Origin: Rhizobium phaseoli
Lineage (GTDB): Bacteria > Pseudomonadota > Alphaproteobacteria > Rhizobiales > Rhizobiaceae
Assembly (NCBI RefSeq): GCF_010668805.1
Contig: NZ_WUFT01000019.1
Location: 1-64,000, forward strand
DNA: 64,000 bases
Reading direction: 5' to 3'
The translations under genes were made by a program, and so were the position numbers. The notes beneath the pieces were generated by a model, which ran no database searches, was not told the origin of the DNA, and saw only the letters and a program-made list of their open reading frames with translations. Of this stretch, positions 1-9,232 are shown piece after piece. Positions within the stretch are counted from its first letter, which is position 1. Every line of letters begins with the position of its first letter.

Positions 1-422
1 TGATCCAACATCCTGGAAATCGATCGGCGTTCGTCAAAACTCAAATGCGAAAAGGTACGGATCAAACCACGGCTCCCGAAAAGCAGGCAGCTTAGCGCCT
101 TTGTTGCAGTTCGAGATAGAATGTACCCCGCTACATACAGATGTCGCATAAGACAGATTATGGAACAAGAATACGCCATTTGGTTACAATGACATAAATC
201 GTCATCCAGCTCAGCGCGTCCCACTATTTCAAAGCGGTCCTCCGAATTTGGGTTTTGAAGCACATCTCCGACTTCCACTCCGGAGGTTGCCGCGTGGAGC
301 CGCTGAGCATTGCCCACAGACTGTTTCGAGACCCGTGTCTCCGACGATGCGCGCTTGGCGACAACGGGGTCAGAGATTGCTTCGACAGCATTCAATGGAA
401 ATTGCCCGTGGCTTCGACGCAG
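1..422. other. Intergenic / edge region without a convincing gene
   Basis: I see no open frame with a ribosome-binding site and protein-like composition here. Short frames around 248-516 overlap each other and the 3' end of the next minus-strand gene, and they have low-complexity Arg-rich translations. The left 240 bases are relatively AT-rich and may hold the promoter of a gene lying to the left of the window, but no clear -35/-10 pair stands out. Confidence 0.4.
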
Positions 423-2573
423 TTATTCCTCAGGTGTCGGGATGACTTTTGATGGCCTTTGGAGCTCCGCCGCGGCGGCGGAAGCTGCTGCATCTCCCGT
501 TCCACTGGAAACATGAACGGTCGGGGTTGCAAACTGGATGCCTTTTTCCGCGAATGTCTTCCTGAGCATGGCAAGCGCCTTCCGGCGAACGCCGAATTGT
601 TCGCCGGGTTTCGCCATGAATTTCAGCCGAATTTGCACACCGTAATCGGCCATCTGCTCGATGCCCTGCATTTTCAAGGGCTCGATGATGTTGGGCCCGA
701 GTTCGGCATCCTCCAGAAGTTCGACGCCGATGCGCTTGATGGTCTTGCGAACCTCCTCAAGGTCGCTGTCATAGTTCAGGGTCAGCGTAATGATGTCGAT
801 CACCCAGTCGCGGCTGAGGTTCTGCACCGCGCCGAGTTCGCCGAAAGGAACGATGGTGACCGGACCGCGATGGTGTCGCAGGCGGATGGATCGCAGCGAG
901 AAACCTTCGACCGTCCCTTTATATTTTGCCGCTTGAATGTACTCACCGATGCGAAAGGCATCGTCGAACAGATAAAAGACGCCGGAGATGATGTCCTTGA
1001 CGAGCGTTTGTGCACCGAAACCGACGGCGATGCCGACGACGCCGGCGCCCGCCAGCAGCGGCCCGATCTGAATGCCGATTGCATCCAGGATCATCAGGAA
1101 ACCGACAGCCCCGATCGCCAGAAACAGCACGTTGCGAAGGATGGGAAGCAGCGTATTCAACCGCTGGCGCCGACGCGCTTCAGGTCCGTCCAGGTGCCCC
1201 GCCTCCGCACTTCGCGACGCCACCGCCATCTGACTGTCGATCAAAGTGCTTGCGAGCTTCCAGATGACGTCGGTCACCAGCAACACGATAACGATGCGGA
1301 TACCTGCACGGATCAAACGTGTGGTCACCGTTTCGGCAGCGGCAAGGTCACTGAGATTGACATTCCAAGCGCGGGCAATGAGCAGCGCGGCGACCACGAT
1401 CAGGCCGTTACGCAGAGTTTGCATGATAACGACCGACCATCCGACGATGGCCGGATCTTTGATGGCGTGCTCGCCACCGGATCGTATAATACGACCGATG
1501 ACATCACGCGCCACGGAAGCGGTAAGCGGCAGAAGCGTCAAGACGATCAACGTCCAGAATGCCCCGCGCAGCCCGGACACCCATAACAGCCACGATAGCA
1601 CGATGCTCGCGCTGAAGCCGACACAGACCAGCCGGTTCACCGGCGACCCATCAGAACGGAAATGCCGCAGCCAAATCATGACGATCAGCGTGATTGAAAC
1701 GACACAGAGCCACGCCGCTGTAAAGAGGTCGACCAGGATGGGTGATGCCCCGATGGTCTGAAACACTTCGATGATTGCCCAGCCCGCCGCCATCACAGCG
1801 ACGATTGCGAGGAGCCAGTAATACCAGAACCATGCCAGCGAGGTGACAAGCGTCAGAAGCCGCATATGCGGCAGCCGGGCACCGGGCGCGATAACGATGC
1901 GGCCCACAAGCACGCCGAGGCGCACCATCAGCGCCGCTGACAGCAGAATGAGCGCAATATCGCGAAAGACGGCAGGCCAAGGAAAGAGGATAAACGCGCC
2001 GAGGCTGCCGATCAGGTAACCGGCCAACGCAAGAAGACCCATTGAAAGCCGGCTCGCATGGAGCTTGATCCGCTGCCGGACAGTGTCGGCAGGCGCGGTC
2101 AGCACAAAATGAAGAAGCCCTCGCCCGGACCACCAGGCAAGGCGCTGCGCAGCGAATCCGCCTGCAATGAAGAGTGTCACCGCCAGGATCAGTCCGACGG
2201 CATCGATACGATCATCCATTTGGAAAACCCGGATCGCCGTTTGAACCTGTCCCGGAAGGGTTGGAACGGCATCGACGAGCGTGAGCAATCTCTGGCGCAA
2301 ATCCTGCAATGCGGTGGCAATCGACGGCGGTGCCGCCTCTTGCGGGGCCGCTGCCGGCTGCGCCTGTTCCTGAGTGCTTGGGACGATCCGGTTGACCAGC
2401 GCGCGTCCGGCATCATCATTCGGCAATTCGATGATAACCCGGATCGGTCCCGAGGAATTGGTCTGTTCGGCCGCTGTGGCTATGGTTACGCTCGCGAACA
2501 GAAGCGTCGAAAATATCACCGTCAGGAGTGTGGACACTCTACCGAAAAAATGACGGTCGTCGGTGATGCGCAT
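423..2573 (-). CDS. MscS-family mechanosensitive ion channel
   Basis: A 716-residue inner-membrane channel expected to gate on membrane tension and release solutes on osmotic downshock. It starts with a signal-like hydrophobic segment (about residues 13-33), then a periplasmic stretch and many transmembrane helices. The pore helix is the typical Gly/Ala-rich TM3 (GAGVVGIAVGFGAQTLVKD, about residues 505-530). The beta-domain follows with a KGTVEGFSLRSIRLR motif and the FGELGAVQNLSRDW segment. The open frame runs further upstream to 2765, but that extension translates an intergenic repeat, so ATG 2573 is preferred. It is longer than minimal MscS (about 286 aa) and resembles the multi-helix subfamily. 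Confidence 0.9.
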   Translation of the reverse strand: MRITDDRHFFGRVSTLLTVIFSTLLFASVTIATAAEQTNSSGPIRVIIELPNDDAGRALVNRIVPSTQEQAQPAAAPQEAAPPSIATALQDLRQRLLTLVDAVPTLPGQVQTAIRVFQMDDRIDAVGLILAVTLFIAGGFAAQRLAWWSGRGLLHFVLTAPADTVRQRIKLHASRLSMGLLALAGYLIGSLGAFILFPWPAVFRDIALILLSAALMVRLGVLVGRIVIAPGARLPHMRLLTLVTSLAWFWYYWLLAIVAVMAAGWAIIEVFQTIGASPILVDLFTAAWLCVVSITLIVMIWLRHFRSDGSPVNRLVCVGFSASIVLSWLLWVSGLRGAFWTLIVLTLLPLTASVARDVIGRIIRSGGEHAIKDPAIVGWSVVIMQTLRNGLIVVAALLIARAWNVNLSDLAAAETVTTRLIRAGIRIVIVLLVTDVIWKLASTLIDSQMAVASRSAEAGHLDGPEARRRQRLNTLLPILRNVLFLAIGAVGFLMILDAIGIQIGPLLAGAGVVGIAVGFGAQTLVKDIISGVFYLFDDAFRIGEYIQAAKYKGTVEGFSLRSIRLRHHRGPVTIVPFGELGAVQNLSRDWVIDIITLTLNYDSDLEEVRKTIKRIGVELLEDAELGPNIIEPLKMQGIEQMADYGVQIRLKFMAKPGEQFGVRRKALAMLRKTFAEKGIQFATPTVHVSSGTGDAAASAAAAELQRPSKVIPTPEE

Positions 2574-2606
2574 ATAGCCTGGTCCCCGCGAAGCTGGCAT
2601 CGTTTC

Positions 2607-2763
2607 TAGAGCATGTCGCGCAAAACTGTGCAGCGGTTTCCCAGGCAAAGTGCGAAGCGCTTTTGCCGGGCAAAGTGCGAAGCGCTTTTGCCGCAACGAC
2701 ATGCGTAAAAACAAGGAGCTAAAGCGCAAGGAGCGAATCTGAAAGATCGCAACGCGCTTTAGC
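2607..2763. repeat. RIME-like rhizobial intergenic mosaic element
   Basis: The interval directly upstream of the channel gene carries palindromic blocks typical of Rhizobium-specific intergenic mosaic elements (agcatgtcgcgcaaaa... to ...caacgcgctttagc). Inside it the unit ggcaaagtgcgaagcgcttt, itself almost palindromic, occurs twice in tandem (starting near 2644 and 2669). The family is recognised from memory of RIME sequences, so identification is by pattern and not by search. It probably forms stem-loops in the 5' region of the channel transcript. Confidence 0.65.
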
Positions 2764-2877
2764 AACTTCGGACGTTGTGAAGCGTTGCGTAATCAACGTC
2801 AATCGACGACCTGTCTGACGGCGCAAAGCTTACCGTGCCCCCGCCCCCGAAAACTCGCCGATCAGCTGTGCCGTCGC

Positions 2878-4188
2878 TCATGATCGCACGGTTTTGAACC
2901 CTGCCCTGATCTCCTGACTGAAGAGTTCCGGCTCCTCCCAGGCCGCGAAGTGGCCGCCCTTGGAGGCGCGGTTGTAATAGACCAGCTTCGGATAGGCCTT
3001 CGACAACCAGTGCTTTGGCGGTTTGTAGACCTCTCCGGGGAATATGGTGACGGCGACCGGTACTTTGACCTCCGTGAGCTTCGCGCCCGACATGGCGTTT
3101 TCGAAATAGATGCGGCCACTCGAGGGGCCGGTGTTCGTCAGCCAGTACAGCGTGATGTTGTCGAGGATGGCATCCTTGCCAAGCGCCTGTTCCGGATTGC
3201 CTCGGGTGAACACCCAGTCGGCGATCTTGTCGTAAAGCCAGGCGGCGAGGCCAACGGGAGAATCCGCAATGCCGTAACCGACCGTCTCCGGACGGGTGCT
3301 CATGATTGCGGCGTAGCCGAAGCCATTGTTGAGGAAGTCCCGCGCCTCATCGAAGACGACTTTTTCGTCCGCAGACAGGGTGTCGGGAGCAGGTCCTCCA
3401 TTTCTAAGGGCCTGGGCTGCATCCGATGGGAATGTCGTGGCCCGCTCGATCCTGTTGACGTGGATCGCAAGCAGCCCATCGGGTGCCTGGCGACCCAAGG
3501 CGTCGCTGATGATCGCGCCCCAGTCGCCGCCTTGCGCGACGTAGCTGATATAGTCGAGCCGCTTCATCAGCACGTCCCAGGCAGCCGCTATCCGCTGCGG
3601 GTTCCAACCCGTCGCCGGAGGTTTCCCGGAAAAGCCGAATCCTGGAATCGAAGGGATCACCAGGTGAAAGGCGTCCTCAGCCGAGCCGCCGTGCGCCGTA
3701 GGATCCGTGAGCGGCCCGATGACATCGAGCAGTTCGAACACCGAACCCGGCCAGCCATGAGTCATGATCAGCGGCAGCGCGTTTTCATGGCGGGAACGGA
3801 CATGGATGAAATGGATGTCCACACCGTCGATATTGGTGAGAAATTGCGGAAAGGCATTCAGCCTGCTCTCAGCCTTGCGCCAGTCGTAGGACGACTGCCA
3901 GTAGCCCACCAGCGCCTTCAGCCTATCGGGCTCAACACCCTGCGAACGATCCGTGACGGTTTCACCGTCGGGCCATCGGGTTTCGGCAAGACGCCGCCTG
4001 AGATCGGCGAGCGCTGCCTCGGAAACCTCGGCCTTGAACGGTCGGATCTCCGCGCCTGCGGCGGCGGTGACATCGGCAGCCTCTGATGCGAGCGGAAGGA
4101 AAACCGCGGATATGCCGGCCGCCGCCCCTCCCAACAGCAGCGAGCGTCGAGACATAGGCCTGTGGTTCAAAGAGGTCAGCAGTGCCAT
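2878..4188 (-). CDS. Epoxide hydrolase-like alpha/beta hydrolase, exported (Tat-type signal)
   Basis: A 436-residue protein. The N-terminus has a twin-arginine-type signal (MSRRSLLLGGAAAG) ending near an AEA-like site, so export is likely. Residues about 60-160 match the epoxide-hydrolase N-terminal (EHN) domain. The alpha/beta-hydrolase core then shows HGWPGS (oxyanion side), the nucleophile elbow GGDWGA with Asp, and SKGGHFAAWEEP with the catalytic His. Expected chemistry is hydrolysis of an epoxide to a diol; the substrate is unknown. ATG 4188 has an upstream AGGA; 4155 (MSRRS) is an alternative start. Confidence 0.85.
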   Translation of the reverse strand: MALLTSLNHRPMSRRSLLLGGAAAGISAVFLPLASEAADVTAAAGAEIRPFKAEVSEAALADLRRRLAETRWPDGETVTDRSQGVEPDRLKALVGYWQSSYDWRKAESRLNAFPQFLTNIDGVDIHFIHVRSRHENALPLIMTHGWPGSVFELLDVIGPLTDPTAHGGSAEDAFHLVIPSIPGFGFSGKPPATGWNPQRIAAAWDVLMKRLDYISYVAQGGDWGAIISDALGRQAPDGLLAIHVNRIERATTFPSDAAQALRNGGPAPDTLSADEKVVFDEARDFLNNGFGYAAIMSTRPETVGYGIADSPVGLAAWLYDKIADWVFTRGNPEQALGKDAILDNITLYWLTNTGPSSGRIYFENAMSGAKLTEVKVPVAVTIFPGEVYKPPKHWLSKAYPKLVYYNRASKGGHFAAWEEPELFSQEIRAGFKTVRS

Positions 4189-4508
4189 GACGCGTGTCCT
4201 TTCATGACATCGAGGGTCAACGGACAGGTTCGACAAGGGCTGCCCCCTTGGTGACCACATGGTTCAATTCGGTCAGTCATATCAGTTCTTCCTTATCCTG
4301 TCGCCCGACGCTCTGCCGTCCGCATCCATGCGCAGCGAGCTTTTCAAATTGGCAGCTGGTGGCTATTTGGGTGGGTCGACGGAGCGCCGACACCTCGGGA
4401 AATCAAGAGGCTTCCTCTCATTTTCCTCGGCTGCCGCGCGCTGATAGCGTGGCCATATATTGCGTAGACAGGGCGCATTCGGACCCGTCGTTCAGGAAAG
4501 GATCTCGT
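4189..4508. promoter_or_regulatory. Divergent intergenic region between two hydrolase genes
   Basis: About 320 bases separate the divergently transcribed epoxide hydrolase (minus) and alpha/beta hydrolase (plus). Both promoters must lie here, and a nearby LysR regulator makes shared control plausible. No clear palindromic LysR box (T-N11-A) could be singled out by eye. Confidence 0.35.
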
Positions 4509-5396
4509 ATGTCTGAGAACAAAGCCGCAGAAGCACCGCATTGCGACATCGACTTCATCGAGATCGATGAGTTCCTCACGCTGAGGAGAATGATTGTTCG
4601 CGCCACTGCGTCAAAAGGCACCGTGCTTTTCCTGCATGGGTTTCCGGAAACGCTGACGGTCTGGAAGCATATCGCGAGCACGCTTGCTCGCGACTATGAC
4701 GTTCACGCCTTTGATTGGCCGGGCTACGGCCAGTCGTCGCGCCCGATCCTGCAACAATTCTCCTACGCGCCGCAGGCCTACGCGGCGGTATTGAAGGCCT
4801 ATATCGAGAGGGCAGGCATCGACCGGTCGAACCTCGTGATCTATGCGACCGATATCGCCGCCCTCCCCGTTCTGCTGCTTGCTCTCGAGGAGCCGGCGAT
4901 CGCCAGGCGGATCATCGTCGGAGACTTCGCTCCGTTCGACCGGCCGCAATACATGTGGGAGAGCCTGCAGAACCTCAAGGCCGAGCCGACCGCCTCGCCG
5001 ACCCGAGCCTATATGAACAAGACAAGCGACGAGATCCTTCAGAACGTGCACAGGCGCGGCCTATCGCCCGCTGAGCAATTCGATCTGCCGACCGACGTTC
5101 AGCGGGACATGGCCCATTCGTGGAGCCTCGACGGTATGACGTCAGCGGACGCCTTTGCCCATTATTACGCAAATTTCACGCGCGATCAGAACGTCCTCGA
5201 GGCCAACCTCGAACGACTGAAGACGCCGGTCAAAGTCATCTGGGGCGAAAAGGACCTCTACATCAAAAAGGAAATGGGCATCGAATTCGCTGCCAAGATC
5301 GGTGAGAAAATCGATATTCTGCCGGGTATCGGCCACTTTCCACATCTTCAAAATGCGGAACATACGGTTGAAGAGATTCGCGCATCATTCAGATAA
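4509..5396 (+). CDS. Alpha/beta hydrolase (haloalkane dehalogenase / epoxide hydrolase-like)
   Basis: A 295-residue cytoplasmic hydrolase. HGFPET forms the oxyanion region. The nucleophile elbow reads IYATDIAALP, where Asp replaces the usual Ser. GIGHFPHLQ supplies the catalytic His near the C-terminus. An Asp nucleophile suits dehalogenase or epoxide-hydrolase chemistry through an ester intermediate. ATG 4509 is chosen because translation upstream of it is not protein-like and AAGGATCTCGT precedes it. The 3' end overlaps the convergent LysR gene by 12 bases. Confidence 0.8.
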   Translation: MSENKAAEAPHCDIDFIEIDEFLTLRRMIVRATASKGTVLFLHGFPETLTVWKHIASTLARDYDVHAFDWPGYGQSSRPILQQFSYAPQAYAAVLKAYIERAGIDRSNLVIYATDIAALPVLLLALEEPAIARRIIVGDFAPFDRPQYMWESLQNLKAEPTASPTRAYMNKTSDEILQNVHRRGLSPAEQFDLPTDVQRDMAHSWSLDGMTSADAFAHYYANFTRDQNVLEANLERLKTPVKVIWGEKDLYIKKEMGIEFAAKIGEKIDILPGIGHFPHLQNAEHTVEEIRASFR

Positions 5397-6299
5397 GACT
5401 TGGTTATCTTCCTTCTCCGATCGTGCGCGTAATCTGGGTAGAGCCCAGTCGACAAAAGCGCGTACCTTCAGCGCCAGAATCCCCTGGCGCGCGTAGACGA
5501 TATGAATCGGTTGTGGTGCTCCATCGAAATCCCGCAGGATGGGCACGAGCGCGCCAGACGCCAGCTGGTCCGGAACCTGGTAATCGAAGAGCCGCGCGAT
5601 TCCTGCTCCGGCGACGGCTGCTGCGACGCAATTCGCCGCGGTATTCACTTCCAGCCGGTTGCGGGGCGCCGCCTCCACCGGCCTGCCGTCGACGTCGAAT
5701 GTCCAGAAGAATGTCGGCTTGTTGAAGACGATCCCGTCGCGATCGATGAGATCGTCCGGACACTCAGGTTCGCCATGCCGCGCGAGATAGGCAGGGCTCG
5801 CGCAGGTCAGCAGGCGGAATTCGCCGATTTTGACCGCATGGAGGAAGCTGTCGGCGAGCTCGCCGAGACGGATGGCGATATCCACCTGCTCGGACACGAG
5901 ATCGACCGTGCGATCAAGCGATAGCAGGTTCAGCGACACCTGCGGGTATTTGTCCAGGAAACTGAGCGCAACCGGCAGGACGTAACGGTTCCCATATTCG
6001 ATCGGCATCGTGATCGTCAGCGCGCCTCTGGGCGTCTGGTATTCGCCCGACGCCCTTCGCTCCGCCTCATCGAGATCCGCTATGATTTTTCGGGCGGCGT
6101 CGACATAGTCGCGGCCGGCATCGGTGAGCTGAAGATTGCGGCTGGTGCGGACGATGAGGTTTGCGCCGAGATGGCGTTCAAGCTCGGCCACCTTGCGGCT
6201 GACGCTGGGCAAAGGCGCGTTCAGCCTCCTGCTGCCGGCAGAGATGCTTCCGGCGTCGACGACGGCCAGCAATATGCGCATCGCTTCGAGACGATCCAT
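5385..6299 (-). CDS. LysR-family transcriptional regulator
   Basis: A 304-residue regulator. Residues 1-60 form the LysR winged helix (MDRLEAMRILLAVVDAGS, then LNAPLPSVSRKVAELERHLG), followed by the effector-binding domain (DIAIRLGELADS; GIARLFDYQV). It belongs to the subgroup common in rhizobia with the DRLEAM start. It converges on the alpha/beta hydrolase gene and is a candidate regulator of the two hydrolases; that link is inference from position only. Confidence 0.92.
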   Translation of the reverse strand: MDRLEAMRILLAVVDAGSISAGSRRLNAPLPSVSRKVAELERHLGANLIVRTSRNLQLTDAGRDYVDAARKIIADLDEAERRASGEYQTPRGALTITMPIEYGNRYVLPVALSFLDKYPQVSLNLLSLDRTVDLVSEQVDIAIRLGELADSFLHAVKIGEFRLLTCASPAYLARHGEPECPDDLIDRDGIVFNKPTFFWTFDVDGRPVEAAPRNRLEVNTAANCVAAAVAGAGIARLFDYQVPDQLASGALVPILRDFDGAPQPIHIVYARQGILALKVRAFVDWALPRLRARSEKEDNQVLSE

Positions 6300-6342
6300 C
6301 GGTCCCCGCCCGTAAGATATCGCTTCTGCTCATCAGACAATC

Positions 6343-7035
6343 CTAATCCAGCAGCCTGCGTATGGCCATGATCCCCTTTGCAGCATCCGACCAGGATTGA
6401 CGCCAGATCAAAACGCCGACGCTGAGGATCGTTGCGACGATGAAGGGGATCGGCCCGATGAACCAGAAGGCCGCAGCGACGGTGAAGTAGTAAGATCGGA
6501 CGCCGACGCTGAACGAGCGAAGAGCCGGGTTCAGAACCAGAGTGAGCGCGTTTGTCCAACTGACGATGTCCCTGTCTTCATCGCGCGACGGGCTCGCCCC
6601 GATCGCCGCAAGGCAATAGTTGATCTGCCGGACCGCCCAGATGAAATCGGACAGGCCGCGCAGCAGCGTCGCCATGATCAACAGAACCTTGCACTGGAAA
6701 AACCAGGCGGGATCCTGCGCCGCAAACTTTGCGATCAGCCCGCTGCCCGATCCATAATTCGGCTCCATGAACAGCGCACCGCTGAGCCCGACGATGACGA
6801 TGAGGTTGGCCGATCCGAAGAAGGATGCCGAATTGATCGTGTGCCCGAGGATCGCCGCGTCGCCGATGAAGTTGTTGTCTCGCGTCAGCACCTCCCGCAT
6901 CCAGGCCGCGCGAATGCGCACCATGTCGACGGAAAGACTGTCGTTTCGCCGCGGCCACCCCATTGCCATCAAAGGCTCGAGTGCCACCCAGACGAGAAGG
7001 AAGAATACGATCGCCGCGACGTTCAAAAAATCCAT
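6343..7035 (-). CDS. DUF599 family membrane protein
   Basis: A 230-residue integral membrane protein with about four hydrophobic segments: residues 1-20, around 70-95, around 115-130, and 180-210. The family signature region WMREVLTRDNNFIGDAAI and the LNPALRSFSVGVRSYYF segment match DUF599, whose function is unknown. ATG 7035 has a strong GGGGGAC ribosome-binding site 4-10 bases upstream. It lies 43 bases upstream of the LysR gene on the same strand. Confidence 0.85.
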   Translation of the reverse strand: MDFLNVAAIVFFLLVWVALEPLMAMGWPRRNDSLSVDMVRIRAAWMREVLTRDNNFIGDAAILGHTINSASFFGSANLIVIVGLSGALFMEPNYGSGSGLIAKFAAQDPAWFFQCKVLLIMATLLRGLSDFIWAVRQINYCLAAIGASPSRDEDRDIVSWTNALTLVLNPALRSFSVGVRSYYFTVAAAFWFIGPIPFIVATILSVGVLIWRQSWSDAAKGIMAIRRLLD

Positions 7036-7295
7036 GGTGTCCCCCGAACTGAATTGTGTTTTTCCAAACAATACTTCGAGGAAACGGCGGCTCCAAGCGT
7101 CTATCGCCGTCCCAGGGTTCCTTCGGTGCGCACAGGCGCCAGGCGCTACCCGGCGGCGCGGCGCGAGCTTCTATGGCGTGTCGCATGCAGCAGCAAGATG
7201 AAAAGTCGATATTGCGTCCGGTCGAAAGGGGGCTAAGATTGGGGGCGCCAGCCGCGTGACGTGGTCAACCGGCAGGTCAGACTTGGGGATACGGA

Positions 7296-7784
7296 ATGGA
7301 CCTTGCCGAAGAGCCTGGCATCTTCACGTGGGACTTGGCGACCGACACGGTTTACGCGGATTCGGCGCTGGCAAACCTCTTTGGGCTTGATCCAGAGCAG
7401 ACCATCGCCGGGCTGCCGATCATAAAATACCTCGACAGGATTCACCCCGACGACAAGCCATCCGTGGCCAAGGCGATTTCAGACTCGGTGGTGACGGGCG
7501 ATCCCTACCGCCACGACTATCGGGTATTTGATCGAAGCGGGCAAATCGTAGCCGTTGCCGCCTTCGGCCGCTGCTTCAGGGATGAAACCGGAAACCCGTC
7601 GCACTATGCTGGTATCGTATTTCGGTCGAATGATCACGTCCAGCAAGACGACTTGTCTGCTCACTGCAGGGAGGCGCTGAGAATTGCGCAGTCATCCGGC
7701 CTGCAGACGACGGCCGATGCGCTTGAGGCGATTCTGAAAGAGCTCGCCAAGCCGAAGCCTTCCGACGCTATGCCGATTCATTGA
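7296..7784 (+). CDS. Stand-alone PAS-domain protein
   Basis: A 162-residue soluble protein that is almost only a PAS fold (residues about 5-115): FTWDLATDTVYADSALANLFG, then HPDDKPSVAKAI and the strand YRVFDRSGQIVAVAAFGR. There is no kinase, GGDEF or HTH domain. A short helical tail (about 120-155) could mediate dimerisation. It may sense a small ligand or redox state for a partner kinase, as single-PAS proteins do in rhizobia; no partner is adjacent. Confidence 0.75.
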   Translation: MDLAEEPGIFTWDLATDTVYADSALANLFGLDPEQTIAGLPIIKYLDRIHPDDKPSVAKAISDSVVTGDPYRHDYRVFDRSGQIVAVAAFGRCFRDETGNPSHYAGIVFRSNDHVQQDDLSAHCREALRIAQSSGLQTTADALEAILKELAKPKPSDAMPIH

Positions 7785-7838
7785 TTCCCCTCCCGCATTG
7801 GTTTCAATGATTCAGCTCTTGCCCCTACCCTCAGCCGG

Positions 7839-8219
7839 TCACCGCCGCCTCGCCTCCCAGGCATGGCCGGCAGATCCCGCAAGGAGCACCTCGAACGGCA
7901 GGCGTCGAACCAGTCTGGCAGCAACGAAGGTCGCAGCGATCGCCGCGGCTAGCTTCGCCCAAGGATAGTCGCCGAGCTGAACATGGGCGTTTGCATCGAC
8001 TGATGTGGCCTTGGCTTTGAGGGCCGCTTCGGCATCCTCGCGCAGCGCGGCTATGCGGACCCGCAGCAGCCTTAACTCCTGCCGCAGGGCGTTCAGGTCC
8101 TGATCGGCTTTCTCACGCGCGGTCTCGGCGGCGGCATCCGCAAACGGCGGCTCACCTTCGGCGATCAGTTCATCGGGGTCGAGCGAAAGGTGGCCGTCCC
8201 GGTTGATCGATGATTGCAT
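7839..8219 (-). CDS. Small coiled-coil, membrane-anchored protein of unknown function
   Basis: About 126 residues. An acidic N-terminus is followed by a charged heptad-rich region (about 35-75, REKADQDLNALRQELRLLRVR) and one hydrophobic segment near the C-terminus (AKLAAAIAATFVAARLV). The layout resembles YqjD/ElaB-like membrane-anchored proteins, but family membership is not proven. ATG 8219 has GGAGG eight bases upstream; ATG 8225 lies too close to that site. Confidence 0.6.
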   Translation of the reverse strand: MQSSINRDGHLSLDPDELIAEGEPPFADAAAETAREKADQDLNALRQELRLLRVRIAALREDAEAALKAKATSVDANAHVQLGDYPWAKLAAAIAATFVAARLVRRLPFEVLLAGSAGHAWEARRR

Positions 8220-8297
8220 GGACATGTCCTCCAATGACGGGTGGGAGAAAATACGGCCCGGCATTGCCGCCGGGCCGCGGGCTATGGCAGGTGCTCA

Positions 8298-8978
8298 TCA
8301 GTGGTCGCGTCGGAAACTCTGGCTCTGATGGGATCCGCCTTGCGACTGGGTTTGCGATTGGCGATTGTCATCCTCCGACGGCGCGGCACCGCTGCCGCTC
8401 AATGTGTAGGCACGCACCTTGGCGCTTCCATGCGCGCTGTCGCGCATTGCGACCGGGCGTGCATCATCAGAAGCCGACGCCTCGAAGGCACTTTCGGACA
8501 CAGCGAGGTCTTCTGACGCTTTGCCGCCAGAGGATTGGCCGGCAAAACCGGTATTGGATGCGCCCTGCTGCCGGTCCTCTAACGACCAGAGGTCCGCCCG
8601 CTCATCCATATCGATGCTGCCCTCATCGTCCAGAATATCGTGGACGGTCTCATAGAGCGCGTCATCGATATCATTGACCTGGACGAGGAAGCCGCCTCGC
8701 CGCAGCCCTTCTGCGTAGACCGCACGATCCTCATCGGGAAAGAAGAAGTCCGCCAGCGCGTCGAAGAAGCCGCTGCGGTCGTCGCTCATCGTGCCGGCAG
8801 TTTTTCCATCCGCCTCATATCCTGGCATCAACCTGATTCTCGCAACCGGCACGCCCGCGTCCTCCAGACGAGACACGGCGGATTCGGCTTCCGAGCGGCT
8901 GTCGAAAAATGCGGTGAGGCTGCCGCCCCCTGTCGGGTGCGAGAAGGCTGGATTGGTATCGTTGTAAAGGCTGCTCAC
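8298..8978 (-). CDS. General-stress-protein 17M-like (YflT-type) domain protein
   Basis: A 226-residue protein. The N-terminal 100 residues carry the stress-protein fold seen in GSP-17M/YflT proteins (TAFFDSRSEAESAVSRLEDAG, then ARIRLMPG and GFFDALADFFFPDED). The C-terminal half is low-complexity, rich in Ser, Gln, Gly and Asp, ending in repeated SQ/SQSQ. GTG 8978 is chosen because GGAGA precedes it with good spacing. The role is likely general stress response, by family analogy. Confidence 0.65.
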   Translation of the reverse strand: MSSLYNDTNPAFSHPTGGGSLTAFFDSRSEAESAVSRLEDAGVPVARIRLMPGYEADGKTAGTMSDDRSGFFDALADFFFPDEDRAVYAEGLRRGGFLVQVNDIDDALYETVHDILDDEGSIDMDERADLWSLEDRQQGASNTGFAGQSSGGKASEDLAVSESAFEASASDDARPVAMRDSAHGSAKVRAYTLSGSGAAPSEDDNRQSQTQSQGGSHQSQSFRRDH

Positions 8979-9232
8979 GGGAAATCTCCTCTCGATGCAT
9001 AGACCCACGCCGCCGGTCCGGCGGCTGGTTTCCTGATCAGAAAAACAGGTGGGCGAATGGAATGTTCCAAGCGAATGCGAGGGAGGTAATCGCGGCTCAC
9101 CGACATTAAAATGAGGAACGGTTTCGCATCGAGGATCGTTGTCCCGCGCTACCGCAATTCAAGGCGTTCTAGCGGTTGACGTCAAACCGTCGAGACGCTA
9201 GCACGGCTTTTGACGCATTGGGGATATTTCAT

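Noticed and set aside
459..1586. Long plus-strand frame (375 codons) opposite the MscS-type gene
   Set aside because: It is the antisense of a well-supported channel gene; high GC leaves long stop-free shadows. No ribosome-binding site or family pattern.
2950..4086. Long plus-strand frame (378 codons) opposite the epoxide hydrolase
   Set aside because: Antisense shadow of a gene with clear catalytic motifs; Arg/Asp-rich composition without domains.
9009..9232. Possible Mn2+ riboswitch (yybP-ykoY) upstream of the TerC-family gene
   Set aside because: The conserved GGGGAGTAGC-type core and paired elements of that riboswitch were not found.
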